Source: Gaeumannomyces sp. JS-464
Lineage: Eukaryota > Ascomycota > Sordariomycetes > Magnaporthales > Magnaporthaceae
Assembly: GCA_002197995.1 (NCBI GenBank)
Contig: NGZR01000004.1
Span: forward strand, 4,588,001-4,652,000
Length of the DNA: 64,000 bases
Direction: 5' to 3'
The notes below the pieces were generated by a model. The model did no database searches, was not told where the DNA came from, and worked only from the letters and a program-made list of their open reading frames with translations. Position numbers and translations under genes: made by a program. Shown here piece by piece: positions 41,552 to 52,686 of the stretch. Position 1 is the first letter of the stretch; each line of letters starts with the position of its first letter.

Positions 41552-44494
41552 ATGTCAGGGAAGAAACAAAAACTCAACGCTGATGGCGGTGAAGAAGGTC
41601 GCGGGTACGATCTCGAGTGGCCCTCGTCGCAGAGGTGGAATCCGCAGTACAGCGTGCCGCGCAACTCGACCGAACGAAGCGATGACGCTCCCCGGATCCA
41701 GGGAATTGCTGGCGCCGGATTTTCTACCAAGAATGATGGCAACACCGTGAACGACCCGAGGGATAGCGGGGACGAAGACGATGGCGTGCCCAGTCTTAAC
41801 CACTGGCTTGAGACCTTGGCCGAGCTCTACATGAACGATCTCGACAACCGCGCCCGCTGGGACCCGCGCTGGCTCAACATAACTCGCCGCGAGCGCTTCC
41901 AAGGCCTGGGAAGCGCCCGCGTCACTGTTGTCGACTATCTGGAGCATGCTGTCGTCCGCGACGCCTTCACCGCCGCCGAAGGGAACAGCGCCCGCGGTGG
42001 GAAAAGGAGCAGTAGCGAAAAGCGCCGCCTGGCTGCAGCGCTCAACGCCCGACCCCCCGAAAGCAGGCTGCGCGTGGTCGTCGTGACGGACCTAAGCCGC
42101 TTCGTCATGGGCACCCTAGGCCAGCTATTCGAGGTCGACCCGGAGTTCTGGTTCGAGCACCTGACCAACTCGGGCTACTGCGCCAGCGACTCCAATCTCA
42201 AGGTCAAGAACGCCGTCTGGATGAACTGGGCCCAGCGCGAGACCCGCTTCCGCCACCGCGCCCTTCCCGGCCCAGGGCAGGCCACCGAGTGGAACGTCGA
42301 CCGCCGACGTCTTGGCCGCGGCCGCCAGCGGCAGCGCCCTGCGGCCAGGTGGGCGCACATGCGCTGGGGCCGGCTGGGGCTGCTGCACTACCTCGGCCGC
42401 GAGGGCTTCCACGAACAGGAGATTGAGATGCGCATAGGCGGTGATGGGCGCCTGCTTGTGGAGCGCGACGTCGCCCTCAACAAATTTGGCCTGACCATAA
42501 GATCCAGCCTCAAGGACCAGCCCGTCTCTCTACCGCCACCTGGGGGCAAACCGAGATCGACAGGCGAGGAGTTTTTCGGCCCCTTCGGCGGCGCCAGCGA
42601 GCCGCCCAAGCTGGACGCAGGCGGAAAGCAGGGGTCGGCTCGCGTCAAAGCGTCAAACGTATATCGGCCCTACAGCACTTTCACCAACCTCCCCAAAAAC
42701 CGCAAGAACTGGAAAAACCGCGACCTGCGCGTCATAGCCCCTGAGGGCGCTAGCATCTGGTCTGGTGCCGACGCCGAGGGCAGGCAGACCGTGCTGGTGG
42801 TGCTCGATCCGCCTCGGGCAATGCGCAACGTCAAAACTAGCGAGGTCACGCCGTCTCTTACTTTCATGCCCCGGCCTATGGAGATCGAGGCCTATACGGA
42901 CGAAGAGGTATGGCGCACAGCCGATTCCAATGAGACCTATCTCGACCCACCACCTTTGCCTTTGACTAAGGATGAGCGCAGGGCCGAGGAGAAAGCGGCC
43001 AAGAGGCTGCGCCTCAAGCAAAAGGCGAGACGAAAGGCGTTGGAGAAAGAGGCAAAGAAAAAGGCGGCAGCAGCAAAAGCGTCTCTACCAGCTGGAGACA
43101 AGACAGGCCCTGATATCGCGGCTATGGAGGAGGATGGTCCCGGCTACGGCGACGACGACGACGACGACGACGACAGGTCCGAGGCCTCGCATCGCAGCGA
43201 AAGTAGCTATTCGGAGGACGAGTACCGTGAGGGAATCCGCAACAAGTACAAGAACCCGAGGTGGTACGCACGCGACCGCGACTTTGCGCGCAAGTACGCA
43301 CTGCCGACGGACGAGCTGGTGTTGCGGTACATTATGGGTCCAGAACAGGGTGGTACCAACAGCGGATCGCACTCTCCTTTCCACGCCGCTGCCACCCTGG
43401 CTCAGATCTCGCTCGACGATCTCTGGCGGCTGCTCGCCGAGATGCGGCTGACGCTGGATCACATCGATGCTGACATGGCCACCGATCTGCATCTGCACCT
43501 GGTCGAGGTCGTAGGGATCACGATGCAGAAGGACTTGTCTTGGGCTCGCGACACCACGCGCGAGCTGCGCGAGTATGTGGCCCAGTTGACGCAAGCCTTC
43601 TCAACACTGTGCCCGCCCGGCTCGAAGTATGCTCAAAATGGCGAGGAAGATTGCGTAAACGAGCACCAAGACCTCGTTACGGAGATGGCTGCCCTGGCCA
43701 AGGAGGTGGAGAGGTTTCAGGCCCGGATCGAGTCGACGCTCCAACTCCTCCTGACCTCAATCGGGCTCGCCCAGAGCGCGCTCGTCATCAACCAGACGTC
43801 GGGCATCAACAAGCTGACCGAGCTCGCCTTCATCTTCATCCCGCTCTCCTTTATCACCTCCGTCTTCTCCATGCAGGTCGCCGAAATGACGACGGATCCG
43901 CCCGGAATCTGGATCTGGGGAGCGACGCTCGCCGTCGTCTTCGTCGCCACCTACAGCGTCCGCATCTTCCTCCGCTCGCCCACCATCCGCCGCGCCGGCG
44001 TCATCGTGCGCGCCACCATCATGAACCGCTTCACGTCCAGCTCGTCGGCCTCGTCGTCGAACCGCCTTAACAGCCTTAGCACGCGCGCCGTCGTCAAGTT
44101 CGTGTGCGCCATGATCCTCACCCTCGCCGTCTTCAGCCCCATCTTCCTCGGCATCGTGTGCCTTTACCTCTCCACCTACCTGATCTGGTTCGGCACCCCG
44201 GCCGTGTCCGTATACTTCCTCGCCGCGCGCTGGCCCGACCCGCTGGCCCTGGGCCTCTGCTTCGGCCTCGGCCTGCCCGTCTCCGCCCTGGGCTTCTGGC
44301 TCAGGGTCCGGTTCGCGGAGGAGGTCGACGATGTGCTGGAGCGGTTGATGAGGTTGCCCACGCTGTGGAAGACATTGACAAAGATCCGCGACACCCTGCT
44401 GCCGAACAAGTGGTACTACGACAATGAGGCGGATGTGGACTTGGCGAGGGAGGGGTACCGCACGTACGCAAAACAGCAGGCGGTGGGCACATAA
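41552..44494 (+). CDS. Large CorA-like divalent-cation transporter family protein
   Basis: A 980-residue, single-exon fungal protein. The long cytosolic N-terminal half has no known motif apart from a Lys/Arg/Ala-rich helical segment (about 474-512) and an acidic Asp run followed by Ser (about 530-550). The C-terminal part (about 640-960) looks CorA/ZntB-like: long helices (DLHLHLVEVV, LTQAFSTL, EVERFQARIESTLQ), then INKLTELAFIFIPLSFITSVFSMQ entering the first membrane helix. The GMN signature at this place is replaced by SMQ, as in many fungal CorA-like proteins, so ion selectivity may differ. Further hydrophobic helices lie near 790-806, 847-885 and 898-918. The start ATG at 41552 was chosen because the upstream open frame from 41507 has no ATG-like context. 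Confidence 0.75.
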   Translation: MSGKKQKLNADGGEEGRGYDLEWPSSQRWNPQYSVPRNSTERSDDAPRIQGIAGAGFSTKNDGNTVNDPRDSGDEDDGVPSLNHWLETLAELYMNDLDNRARWDPRWLNITRRERFQGLGSARVTVVDYLEHAVVRDAFTAAEGNSARGGKRSSSEKRRLAAALNARPPESRLRVVVVTDLSRFVMGTLGQLFEVDPEFWFEHLTNSGYCASDSNLKVKNAVWMNWAQRETRFRHRALPGPGQATEWNVDRRRLGRGRQRQRPAARWAHMRWGRLGLLHYLGREGFHEQEIEMRIGGDGRLLVERDVALNKFGLTIRSSLKDQPVSLPPPGGKPRSTGEEFFGPFGGASEPPKLDAGGKQGSARVKASNVYRPYSTFTNLPKNRKNWKNRDLRVIAPEGASIWSGADAEGRQTVLVVLDPPRAMRNVKTSEVTPSLTFMPRPMEIEAYTDEEVWRTADSNETYLDPPPLPLTKDERRAEEKAAKRLRLKQKARRKALEKEAKKKAAAAKASLPAGDKTGPDIAAMEEDGPGYGDDDDDDDDRSEASHRSESSYSEDEYREGIRNKYKNPRWYARDRDFARKYALPTDELVLRYIMGPEQGGTNSGSHSPFHAAATLAQISLDDLWRLLAEMRLTLDHIDADMATDLHLHLVEVVGITMQKDLSWARDTTRELREYVAQLTQAFSTLCPPGSKYAQNGEEDCVNEHQDLVTEMAALAKEVERFQARIESTLQLLLTSIGLAQSALVINQTSGINKLTELAFIFIPLSFITSVFSMQVAEMTTDPPGIWIWGATLAVVFVATYSVRIFLRSPTIRRAGVIVRATIMNRFTSSSSASSSNRLNSLSTRAVVKFVCAMILTLAVFSPIFLGIVCLYLSTYLIWFGTPAVSVYFLAARWPDPLALGLCFGLGLPVSALGFWLRVRFAEEVDDVLERLMRLPTLWKTLTKIRDTLLPNKWYYDNEADVDLAREGYRTYAKQQAVGT

Positions 44495-44744
44495 ACGCAA
44501 GAGCATTCCCCAGACAGGTCGTTGCAGCAAAGAGGGAGGCATGTAACGAGGATTTAGGAGTAGAGCGACCTAAATATGAAGCACGGATTATGAAATTGCC
44601 TGTTCGTCGACGAAGTGGGAGGAAGGCTGTCCTAGGTATATCCTTGGGCGACTGGGAAAAGGGAAGGAGCACCCACCCAGGCAGGCAGGCAGCCTTATCA
44701 GTCCGAAGTTGACGCCGTACCCTCAACAAGCTCCCGTGGCACTA
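44495..44744. other. 3' flank of the CorA-like gene
   Basis: No feature supported before the tRNA-like sequence. Confidence 0.45.
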
Positions 44745-44820
44745 GGGGATGGTCGAGTGGTTAAGAGCACGGCTCCCGCCTTCCAATCCCCACCGCCGTG
44801 AGTTCGAGTCTGGGTATGTC
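44745..44820 (+). pseudogene. tRNA-like sequence, probably degenerate
   Basis: It has a good A box (TGGTCGAGTGGTTAAGAGC) and a B-box-like GAGTTCGAGTC at tRNA spacing, plus an inverted pair CACGG/CCGTG where an anticodon stem would be. The T stem and acceptor stem pair poorly, and there is no room for a normal variable region. It may be a decayed tRNA or one with an unusual intron; the anticodon cannot be assigned. Confidence 0.35.
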
Positions 44821-46229
44821 CAGGTGTCCTAATTTAGGTATACAGTTCCTGCATCCCTCTCGATGAGAAGAGTCTTGGTAAAACCAGCACATGGATCCCC
44901 TCCAAACAGCACGGTTTTCGTAGCCAGGTCACCTAAAAAAACATAAAGGTACCTGGTGAGCTTTTTGCAATTTTTTCTCTAGCAATTGTGCGTCAGCGAC
45001 TGCGAGGTTGTCGCTTCAACCCGGAGCAATGTTTGCCGCCGACATAATAACCAGTTTGTCTACCACCATCAGCGGGCGCGAAACACTGATGTAAAAAAGA
45101 TCTAGATAGAGTTTAGCACTTTCTTCCACTAAAAATGCCGCAACACCCCAGTGTAGACGCGCCCACGGGGGAATGTTCCTTGGCCTACGACACGGGATGG
45201 CTGAGGGCTCATCATTGGGCAGCAATGCAGCCCTTACGATCCCACCTTTTAGCTCCGTCACAAGGAAGCACAGGTGTCGCTGGCACTAGCCAAGCCCTCC
45301 ACCTCCAGAGATATTCACCCTCCATTCTCGAGCCTGTCCGGGCCGCACAATATTGTCCCCCACCACCCGAGCCTGTCCCCCTAGGCCGCTGGCGTGAGGC
45401 GACGGGCCTACCACTTTGACAGATGATACACAAGTGACTCGCTATCATCTTAGCCGCGCTCTGCCCATGGTGCGCGAGGAAAGAGTCGCTTATCTGGCGA
45501 GACAAAGAGCTCATTCCACAAGACGGGAAAACTACAGAATAAAAATAAAAAAAACACCGCGAGTTGATATGTCCAAGTACGCCCTGTTAGATTAGCAACG
45601 CGCAAATGCCTTATTCCGCTTACCAACCTCTCCCTTCCCCGCCCGCATACACCGAAAACTGCCGCCGGCAACATACCACCACGGCCACCACCCAACCCCA
45701 CGCTTCCACTGCAGAGCGCAGTGCCTGAAGGCTGGCGCTATCTATCCGCAACCATCGGCCTCGCTACACTCGTCCTGGCCGCTGTAGCCGGGCGCCGGTT
45801 CGGGCGCGGCCCCCAGAACGCCATCGGCCCGCCCCCCCTGGCATTCGGCGCCTGGTGGTCGACGGCTGCGGCGCTGCGTGCGCGCGGCCCACCCACCCCG
45901 GCCAGGATGAATGCATGATCTGTCGGCCTCTGTAGCTCCCGTGACTGGCTTCTTCCGAACCCCCCTGCTTTCTAGAAGATTCTGACTTGGTAGCCGGCGG
46001 TGATTGCGTGATGCCAACGTTTTCCCAGTTTTTTATCGACAATGACTTGCACAGGGGGTTTTTCCTTTACAGGATCTGGGACCAGCATTGCCACCAAACG
46101 AGCCCCCAGGGGGAGAAAAAGGGATCAGCGCTAAGAGAATGGCGAGCGGTGTCAAGTGCGAAGCTAAATAGCGCCGCGACGACAGATTCTTCGCCATTGG
46201 ATATTTTTTGCCTAACAAGATGCATGTGA
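44821..46229. other. Intergenic region of about 1.4 kb
   Basis: Contains short A-rich tracts (about 45540-45556). No gene supported on either strand. Confidence 0.5.
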
Positions 46230-48380
46230 CTAGGTAGTGCCATCCCAGGTATTGGAGCTTGTGTCAGAAAGAGACAATCCGAACGACCAAACGCCATACC
46301 AAAAAGGATCCGATGACCATATCCTCCCTACTCGCTCGTAAAAGCAGTCAGCGCCCCCCTTATCAACAACCATTCTAAGCAGCAAGCCGCAGTGATTGTC
46401 TACGCCGCCGTAGTTATTGCATTGGACGCCCAGCGCGTAAAGCCTCGACTCGCCTCCCCTCTGCCCATCAAACTTGCTGCGATTCTCAAATTTGACGCCG
46501 GCAGGGCGAGGACCAACGGCTGCTTTGAGCTTGAAAGCGTAGGTGGGAATGTCGGCGATGGGATCCTTCAGTTTTCGGTCGCCCCGACACGGCGGCGACG
46601 GTGGCTGCGCATCGGGGTCCACCGTGCACAGGTGGACTTTCCCAAGCAGACGCAAAGCGGTCTTGCCGGTTTTGTGGGTGCTTACACCGCGCAGCTCGAC
46701 TCGCGATGATTCCGGGTCGTACCCGCCGGCTTTGATCGGGCCAAACACCGAAGCCCATGACCAAGAAGGGACGCCTGTGATGCCGGTGGGTTTTGCCGGG
46801 TATTTCCGAGCAACCAGAGAAGCCCTGCCGAAAGGTTTATTTCCTATATCCCGCAAAGATACCTGCCAGGGACGAACCGGTTTGCGACGCCGGCAACCCC
46901 TGCGATGGCGGGCAGTCTGTCGCTTTCGTAGCTCAGCTGCTTCGTGGAGTACTCTTCTATCAAGTCGGCCCATGCACTGAAGAACATCCCTTGCATCAAG
47001 TGCTTCTGTTTTCCGGAAAGCCTCAGAGATATACCGAAGCTCCTGAGGCAGGACATGAGAGCGGCAGACTCCATCCCTCCCTCAATGTCGGTCTAATCAT
47101 CTTCCGAGTATTTCGTGGAGCGGCAGGTTAAGTATATTTGCTTTAAGGAGAAGTCGACCGTGTGGCGAAAGAAAATCCGCTGTTGCATTACCCACGCTTT
47201 TTAAAGCAGTAGGCTTCGCTCCACACTTTCGCAAAACGAGTCGGCGATTTCCGAAAATCCTTTAAAAAAGACTCTTCCCTCGCACCTGTCATTTCTGCGA
47301 ACTTTAAAGTCGATTGGGATTCCGGAACGGCTTCGATAAGCAAGAAATCCGTGGGAAGCCCCACTGGCAAAGGTTGCGCTAATGGTTAAATAGGCGTTGC
47401 TGTATATATGGCCCATCTTTTGGATTTCTTCCATCCAGTCCGCACTTTAATCCTAGCCTTGGACAATGCATAGCGCATCTGCCCAAAGATATTGAATCCC
47501 AAGTTTGCGGACTACTGTAACGGCATCCTGTATCGTTTGTGAAAGTAGTGCTAAAGGCATTCCCTTTATTATCCTATTAATGGTATCCGTGGTGGTGATA
47601 AAGCCGTTCTGGGACTTTCCCCAGCAGTAGCTAAGAGTGACGTACTTGTATGTCCGGCCGTCTGTCTCCACGAGTTTGATGTCGGGTTGCCCGAGCAAAC
47701 CGACGTCTATTAGTCGTCTTGGGGTCACTTCGCTCCCACTGCCGGGCCCGGGAACGTCGAAGTTGCAAGCGATATGATGCCTCTCGCAGTTTGTGGCCCA
47801 TTCAAGGACTCTTGATATGTTGAAATCACAGAGCGGGTCGTCCTGGATTCCCCTCGCCGGGGCTGAGAGTCCAACAACCCCCATGGACTCTGCGAATGAG
47901 CCTACTACGGATTAGGGACCGCAAGGACGAACACCAGCCGGTACGTTGAGTAGTGCTCTTACCTTCATCAGCAAACATGAGCAAAGTTGGGAATTCTGAC
48001 CCGTAGCCGATCTCATTCCCGAACTTTCCGAAGGTTACAGCAACTCTTTTAGACAGCAGTTCATCGGTGACGCGACCCCGTTCGCGTCGCTGGAACATGG
48101 ACTAGCGCAAGTCAAGCTCGCGACCGCCAGCGAAAAGCCGTATAGGCCCAAGGTGTGAAGCATCGGAAAGGCTTCTGATCGCGCCTGTCGCCATGCGTTG
48201 CTGGTGGACGTATCGTTGGAGGACCTCGGTAATTTCCTGGCAGAGATCACATGTATCTGCACTGCTAATCAATGCAGCACAGGTCGGCTGGTGCACGTAC
48301 CCATCATCACTCTTGATATCTTCCAGGTTGATTCCCTGACAGAAGATGCAGAGTTGGTGTCGCAGGATATAGGACTCCAT
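46230..48380 (-). pseudogene. HET-domain pseudogene with stops and frame breaks
   Basis: On the minus strand an ATG at 48380 opens MESYILRHQLCIFCQGI, with a CDLCQEI motif. An in-frame TAG near 48110 interrupts it. A probable intron near 47885-47950 leads to the HET core: YKYVTLSYCWGKSQNGF, then TIQDAVTVVRKLGIQYLWADALCIVQG. Two stops (TAG, TAA) near 47440-47460 precede DWMEEIQKMGHIYSNAYLTISAT. Next come a frame change near 47205 into WVMQQRIF, a TAG near 47095 before TDIEGGM, a TAG after RYLCGI near 46844, and a last frame change into VPSWSWASVFGPI. Some stops look like CAG-to-TAG or TGG-to-TAG changes, as RIP would make. The WSWAS and GRYL..I motifs confirm the family. It is not functional as a full HET protein. 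Confidence 0.8.
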
Positions 48381-49023
48381 GGTGGCGAAACAAGAAACCG
48401 TAGCCGGGGAGGCGGCGGCAAAGAGGACGCTGACAAAGTTGACCGATGCGACCGCTAGCAATGGTTAAAGCTGCGATTGATGAAAGAGAGGCTCGAATTC
48501 ATCACCAGACGACGTGTGAAGGAAAACTGGTAGAAATAACAGGTTGCATTAGGCAGCAGGCAGCCTTACTGGCGGACCAACGCATATCACATGATTCCCT
48601 GTTTCCCACGAAGGTGTGACTCACGTGTTTTCTACAGTGCGGGGCGTGCTGCTTGAGAACCAGGCATTCGTTTGGACATGACTGAGCGTTGTGGGGATAT
48701 CTCCTTCCGTGGTATGTTAGGAACAGTCCTACTGCAGATCCAGGAAAAATGAATACTTCACTGCCTAACCTTTATAATATTCAAATGGTGGAAAGTAAGG
48801 CCTGCACATTTTACCCGCTAAGTTACTTGCAAGGCATGAATGGGAACGTAGATACCTAGCCACCTCTGTTAATTATCTGACTCCCTAGGTACCTAGGTAT
48901 TAGGATCAAAAGCTACGCCATATCCGCCGGATTGCCAGCGTAGTCTGTCTGTTAGAAAGAGCTCGACATTCCCAAGAACTCTGGGAAACGTGTCTAGAGC
49001 ATCTCCCACGCCTCAACCACCTC
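48381..49023. other. Intergenic region
   Basis: Contains the perfect 14-bp palindrome CCTAGGTACCTAGG at 48884-48897. No gene seen. Confidence 0.5.
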
Positions 49024-49845
49024 TCACAGAGCCCAGGCAACGTCCCTGTAGTCAACATCCCGGATCGGCAGCGCGCCGACCTTGAGGACGTAGTCCATGA
49101 GGGTGCCCTCGCCGCCCCACATGGCGGTTCCGAACTCGCGCATGAGGTCGAGCCCGTTGAGCAGGGCGCCGCTGGTCCAGATCTTGCCGTCGCGCACCCA
49201 GCGCTTCTCGACCCAGTTGGTGTCGGGCGCCTGCTGGCGCAGCACCGGCAGCAGCGGGCGCGGCCCCGTGGCTGTCTTGCCGCGCAGCAGGCCGGCGCGG
49301 GTCGGGAGGTCGACGCCGCGCAGATGGCGATGAAGGCGGCGCACGTCTCGTGCATCTTGCGCACGAAGGCGACCTCGGCGTCGTTGGGCGTGTACTCGAC
49401 GTTGTGCGCGCCAATGAGGGACGATGTCGAGGGTGGGGCAGTCGGCGAAGGAGTGCTAGAGTGCGTGTTAGCTTGTGGTAATGGCGAATCCCGACGAGAG
49501 AATACTTGCCGTGGGCACAAGGTTGATGCCACTGGTGAGGCGCATGGGGCCGTTGGCAGGGCCGTGCTCGGACACCCAGATGAACTCCATGTCGAAAGCT
49601 TGCTTCTTGAGATGGCTGGGGAGGACGATTTCCGGCCAGTTCTCGACGAACTTACTATACATCCCGTGGAGGACGTCGATGGGAGCCACATCGAGGATCT
49701 CGGTGGTGCTGAAGGGGAAGTATTAGAACATGGCATTGGGCTTCAAAAATGCAAGCCAGACTGCTGGATAAACCAACCCATTCATCAGGATGACGCCGCA
49801 ACGGACAGCCCGCGAGGGGTTCTTGAGGTCCAGGATTGCAGACAT
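49024..49845 (-). CDS. DJ-1/PfpI-family protein with a compensated double frameshift
   Basis: Exons 49845-49778, 49708-49510 and 49455-49024 sum to 232 codons. Intron 2 (49456-49509) keeps the frame only if its donor is GC (ACG|GCAAGT) with an AGCTAACAC branch and a TAG acceptor. DJ-1/PfpI features: VRCGVILMNGTTEILDVAPIDV at the start, and WVEKRWVRDGKIWTSGALLNGLDLM at the end. Between about 49431 and 49322 the family-like sequence (IGAHNVEYTPNDAEVAFVRK, then the AFIAIC nucleophile-elbow Cys) is in another frame: an extra C in a CCC and a missing base near 49322 cancel out. The annotated frame has no stop, so either a 36-residue stretch is truly altered and the nucleophile lost, or two bases are sequence errors. 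Related enzymes are glyoxalase-, chaperone- or amidotransferase-like. Confidence 0.65.
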
Positions 49846-52686
49846 GTTGAGCTAAAAACGTCGAAGGCGGTCGGGTTGGGAGCTGTTGTCGTGAAGGTGT
49901 TCCTGGTCTGGAGTGTTGTGTGATTGTGTCTTAGTTGCTTCCTCGAGCACCATTCTCAGCAAGAGGTCGCAGCCGTCATTTTATGGACATAGGAAGTGTC
50001 ATATTGCGATACTGGCGGCAAGAAAGTGCCGACAATTTTCGGAGGACGCGTCGATGGGAAGCTGAAAAAAACCCGATCATGGTCGGAGCTGGGGTCGCAT
50101 TCAGAATCCAGGAGCGGTGCACTGGCAATTCACAGAAGTCCCCAATCCTCTGAGCGGCTTGTGCTGTGCCAAGCAGCGAACCCCACTTGTGAACTAGTGC
50201 GCACCAATACGGACTAGACTGAAGCCATCGAATCCAGGCAGCTCCGGCATCTGTCGGAGGTTGTGTTGATATTCGTGACGCGGCCTTTCATGAATCCTCC
50301 AGCAAAGTCGCGTCCACTCTTGTGCTCACCGTGCGGATTTCATCAATCCGGCGGATCGCACCCAGCTCGGACTCCAGGTGGCGGGCCTAGATATCAACAT
50401 CCGAAAGAACACGGGCACTGCTGGATGTTATTTCGATTTTCGGCACCGGCAATAGCCATGTGGGTGTTTTCAAAACTCCCGCCCACGAATAGGGTGCTCC
50501 AACCGGTAGCCCGTATTGTATTTAGGAATAGGCGAGGTTAGGATGGCTGAGCCAAGAGGCTTTCTACTCCTAAAGAGTAATTCAACGCCGAAAGCTCTCT
50601 TGAATTCATGCCCTGTTTTCATACCATTGTTTATTTAAGATCACATTCGCCAGCACCACGAAACCAGAGCCATTACCTATACACAAAGGTCCAATGGAAT
50701 TAATTTTGTCGAGCTTCTTGGTAAAGAGGAAAGAAACCTTTAACGGAACTCACCGGATAATGCATCCAATTGATATTGTTAGAGAAGCGCCAGTGTCTCT
50801 CTCTGGCTAATGGTATCGTCAGTGTTCGAACACTAGTTCCCTCCTTCGAAATTCACTCCTTGTTCACGGTAACAGGTTCATGATTTGAAGTGTTTAAAAC
50901 CTTACCAGCCGCTCAGGTGTCCCGTGCTCCTCGGTCAGAACCAATTAAAAGCTATCCCATTATGAGTCGATATCAGGTGTGTAAGTGAGTCGTCATATCG
51001 GCACTACAGATTGAACGCTGCAAGGTGAGTGGTCCACGTGGCGGATTGAAGTGGCGGCGCAGATGGGTGAAACCTTCAGAGATGGGTGTGACACCCTCGT
51101 GCATGCAACTGCACGGGTGATCTGGATAGCGCACGAAACCAAAACTCCCCGAATGTTCCCAATGGAGGCTTGTTGCGCTATTTATACTCACAAACTCGTT
51201 TTCCCTGCCAATTGTACTAAAGTGTACTTGTTAGCAGAGGTAATAATAAAAAAAAGAAAAAAAAAGGACGACATCTCGTTCAAGCGCAGACATGGCTGAA
51301 GACCGACATCGGCGGGCCAAATCATTTTTCAGCTTAGAACAAGTTCAACTTCTCCAAGATTAAGCGGAACACGAACACTTTTTGATTGGTTCAAACGTGA
51401 GAACGTCTTGGGTGCGCATCACGGCGAAGCAGAGCACTTCCCATATCACCTTGGGCCAAGCGAGGTCCTGGCAGGGCCAAGAGCTCAGCTGCCCACGGGC
51501 CTGAAAATGAGACGGGAAGTCGAGCAGCCGCTCAGCAGCGAGACGGCAATCACATTTTTGGCCACTTGGTTTTCAGGCCAGGAAAGATGGATTTCATTTT
51601 GAGTCACAGGGGCCAGGTCTGGGCGGGGGATCGGTCAGCTGTCCCGAGCGAGCAAACGGCTAGCTGGCGGCGGGGTTTGGCCCGGAGAGCAAACAAGGCT
51701 GGGATAGGTCAAGCTAAAGCTAATTTTCCCCACTTTATCATGCAGGCGAAGAGTGCCAACAAGCGTCGACAGGGTTCGACGTCCAGGATGCTGGCAATGT
51801 GCCGTGCGGTCCTATTCGCCTGGCTGGTGTTTGCTTTTTTTTTATTGGAACCATCTCCTGGATTCCGCAGAATGCGTCGGTGCGCGCTGATGACGCGGGA
51901 GCCGACCTCGCCAAAGTCGAGGGGCACGGGCGAGAAAAAAAAATAGCTTGTTTGTCGGAGACCTCAGCTTCGGGAAGCGGGGTAGTGTTTGTATGAGATT
52001 TGATTGCTGCCAAGTTTGTTGTTGGCTGCAGACAGAGCGAACGGCTTCCCGCTGCAGATAAACAAAACGCGACCAGAATTTGCAGACTTGCTTCTGGACC
52101 CAGCAGCCGAATGTGGCTGACACACTTTTCTCCCTGTCATTTTTCGATCCCGGGCCCTTTTCTCCTGCCCAGCCACGGCCGGCAGCATACAAACTTAGGC
52201 CAGCCCTCCCTCATGCAGTTTGACGACACCCGTCGGAGGATATCCCTTGGGATTTCTTTTTCAAACACCTCTGACCCCGACGCCAGCAGCTTGCGACCGC
52301 AGCATCGATCAACCTAGCCGCCACCGGGGATTGTTCCATTTTCTTTGACCAGATCCCATTGTGTGCGGCCGCCCACAATGGCAGTGTCTGCGGTTACCAC
52401 AAAGAATGTAGGTGCTTGACACCCTCGTTCGTTCCCACAACTCATTGCTTGTTGTGAACTAGCCCAACCCGCTTGCCAAACATCAAGATCCAGTCTCTCA
52501 GCTGAACCCGCCTCCACTCACACACACGCACAGCATCCTCAATCGGCGACCGACCCGCACTCTTGCAGGAAGCAGGCAGCTCCGAGGGTCGTCAACAATA
52601 AGCACAAGATTGCTACTTTCATTCATTGGCGTCCCTTTGCCACTTCTCAGTTTTCCTATCAACACGCCACAACGGAGCCAGAGGAA
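49846..52686. other. Intergenic region of about 2.8 kb
   Basis: No frame with a recognisable motif, no repeat and no RNA gene seen. AG-rich tract near 51245-51268. Confidence 0.45.

Noticed and set aside
48884..48897. 14-bp palindrome CCTAGGTACCTAGG as a regulatory site
   Set aside because: Similar AT/CG palindromes are common in fungal intergenic DNA; no gene context supports an operator.
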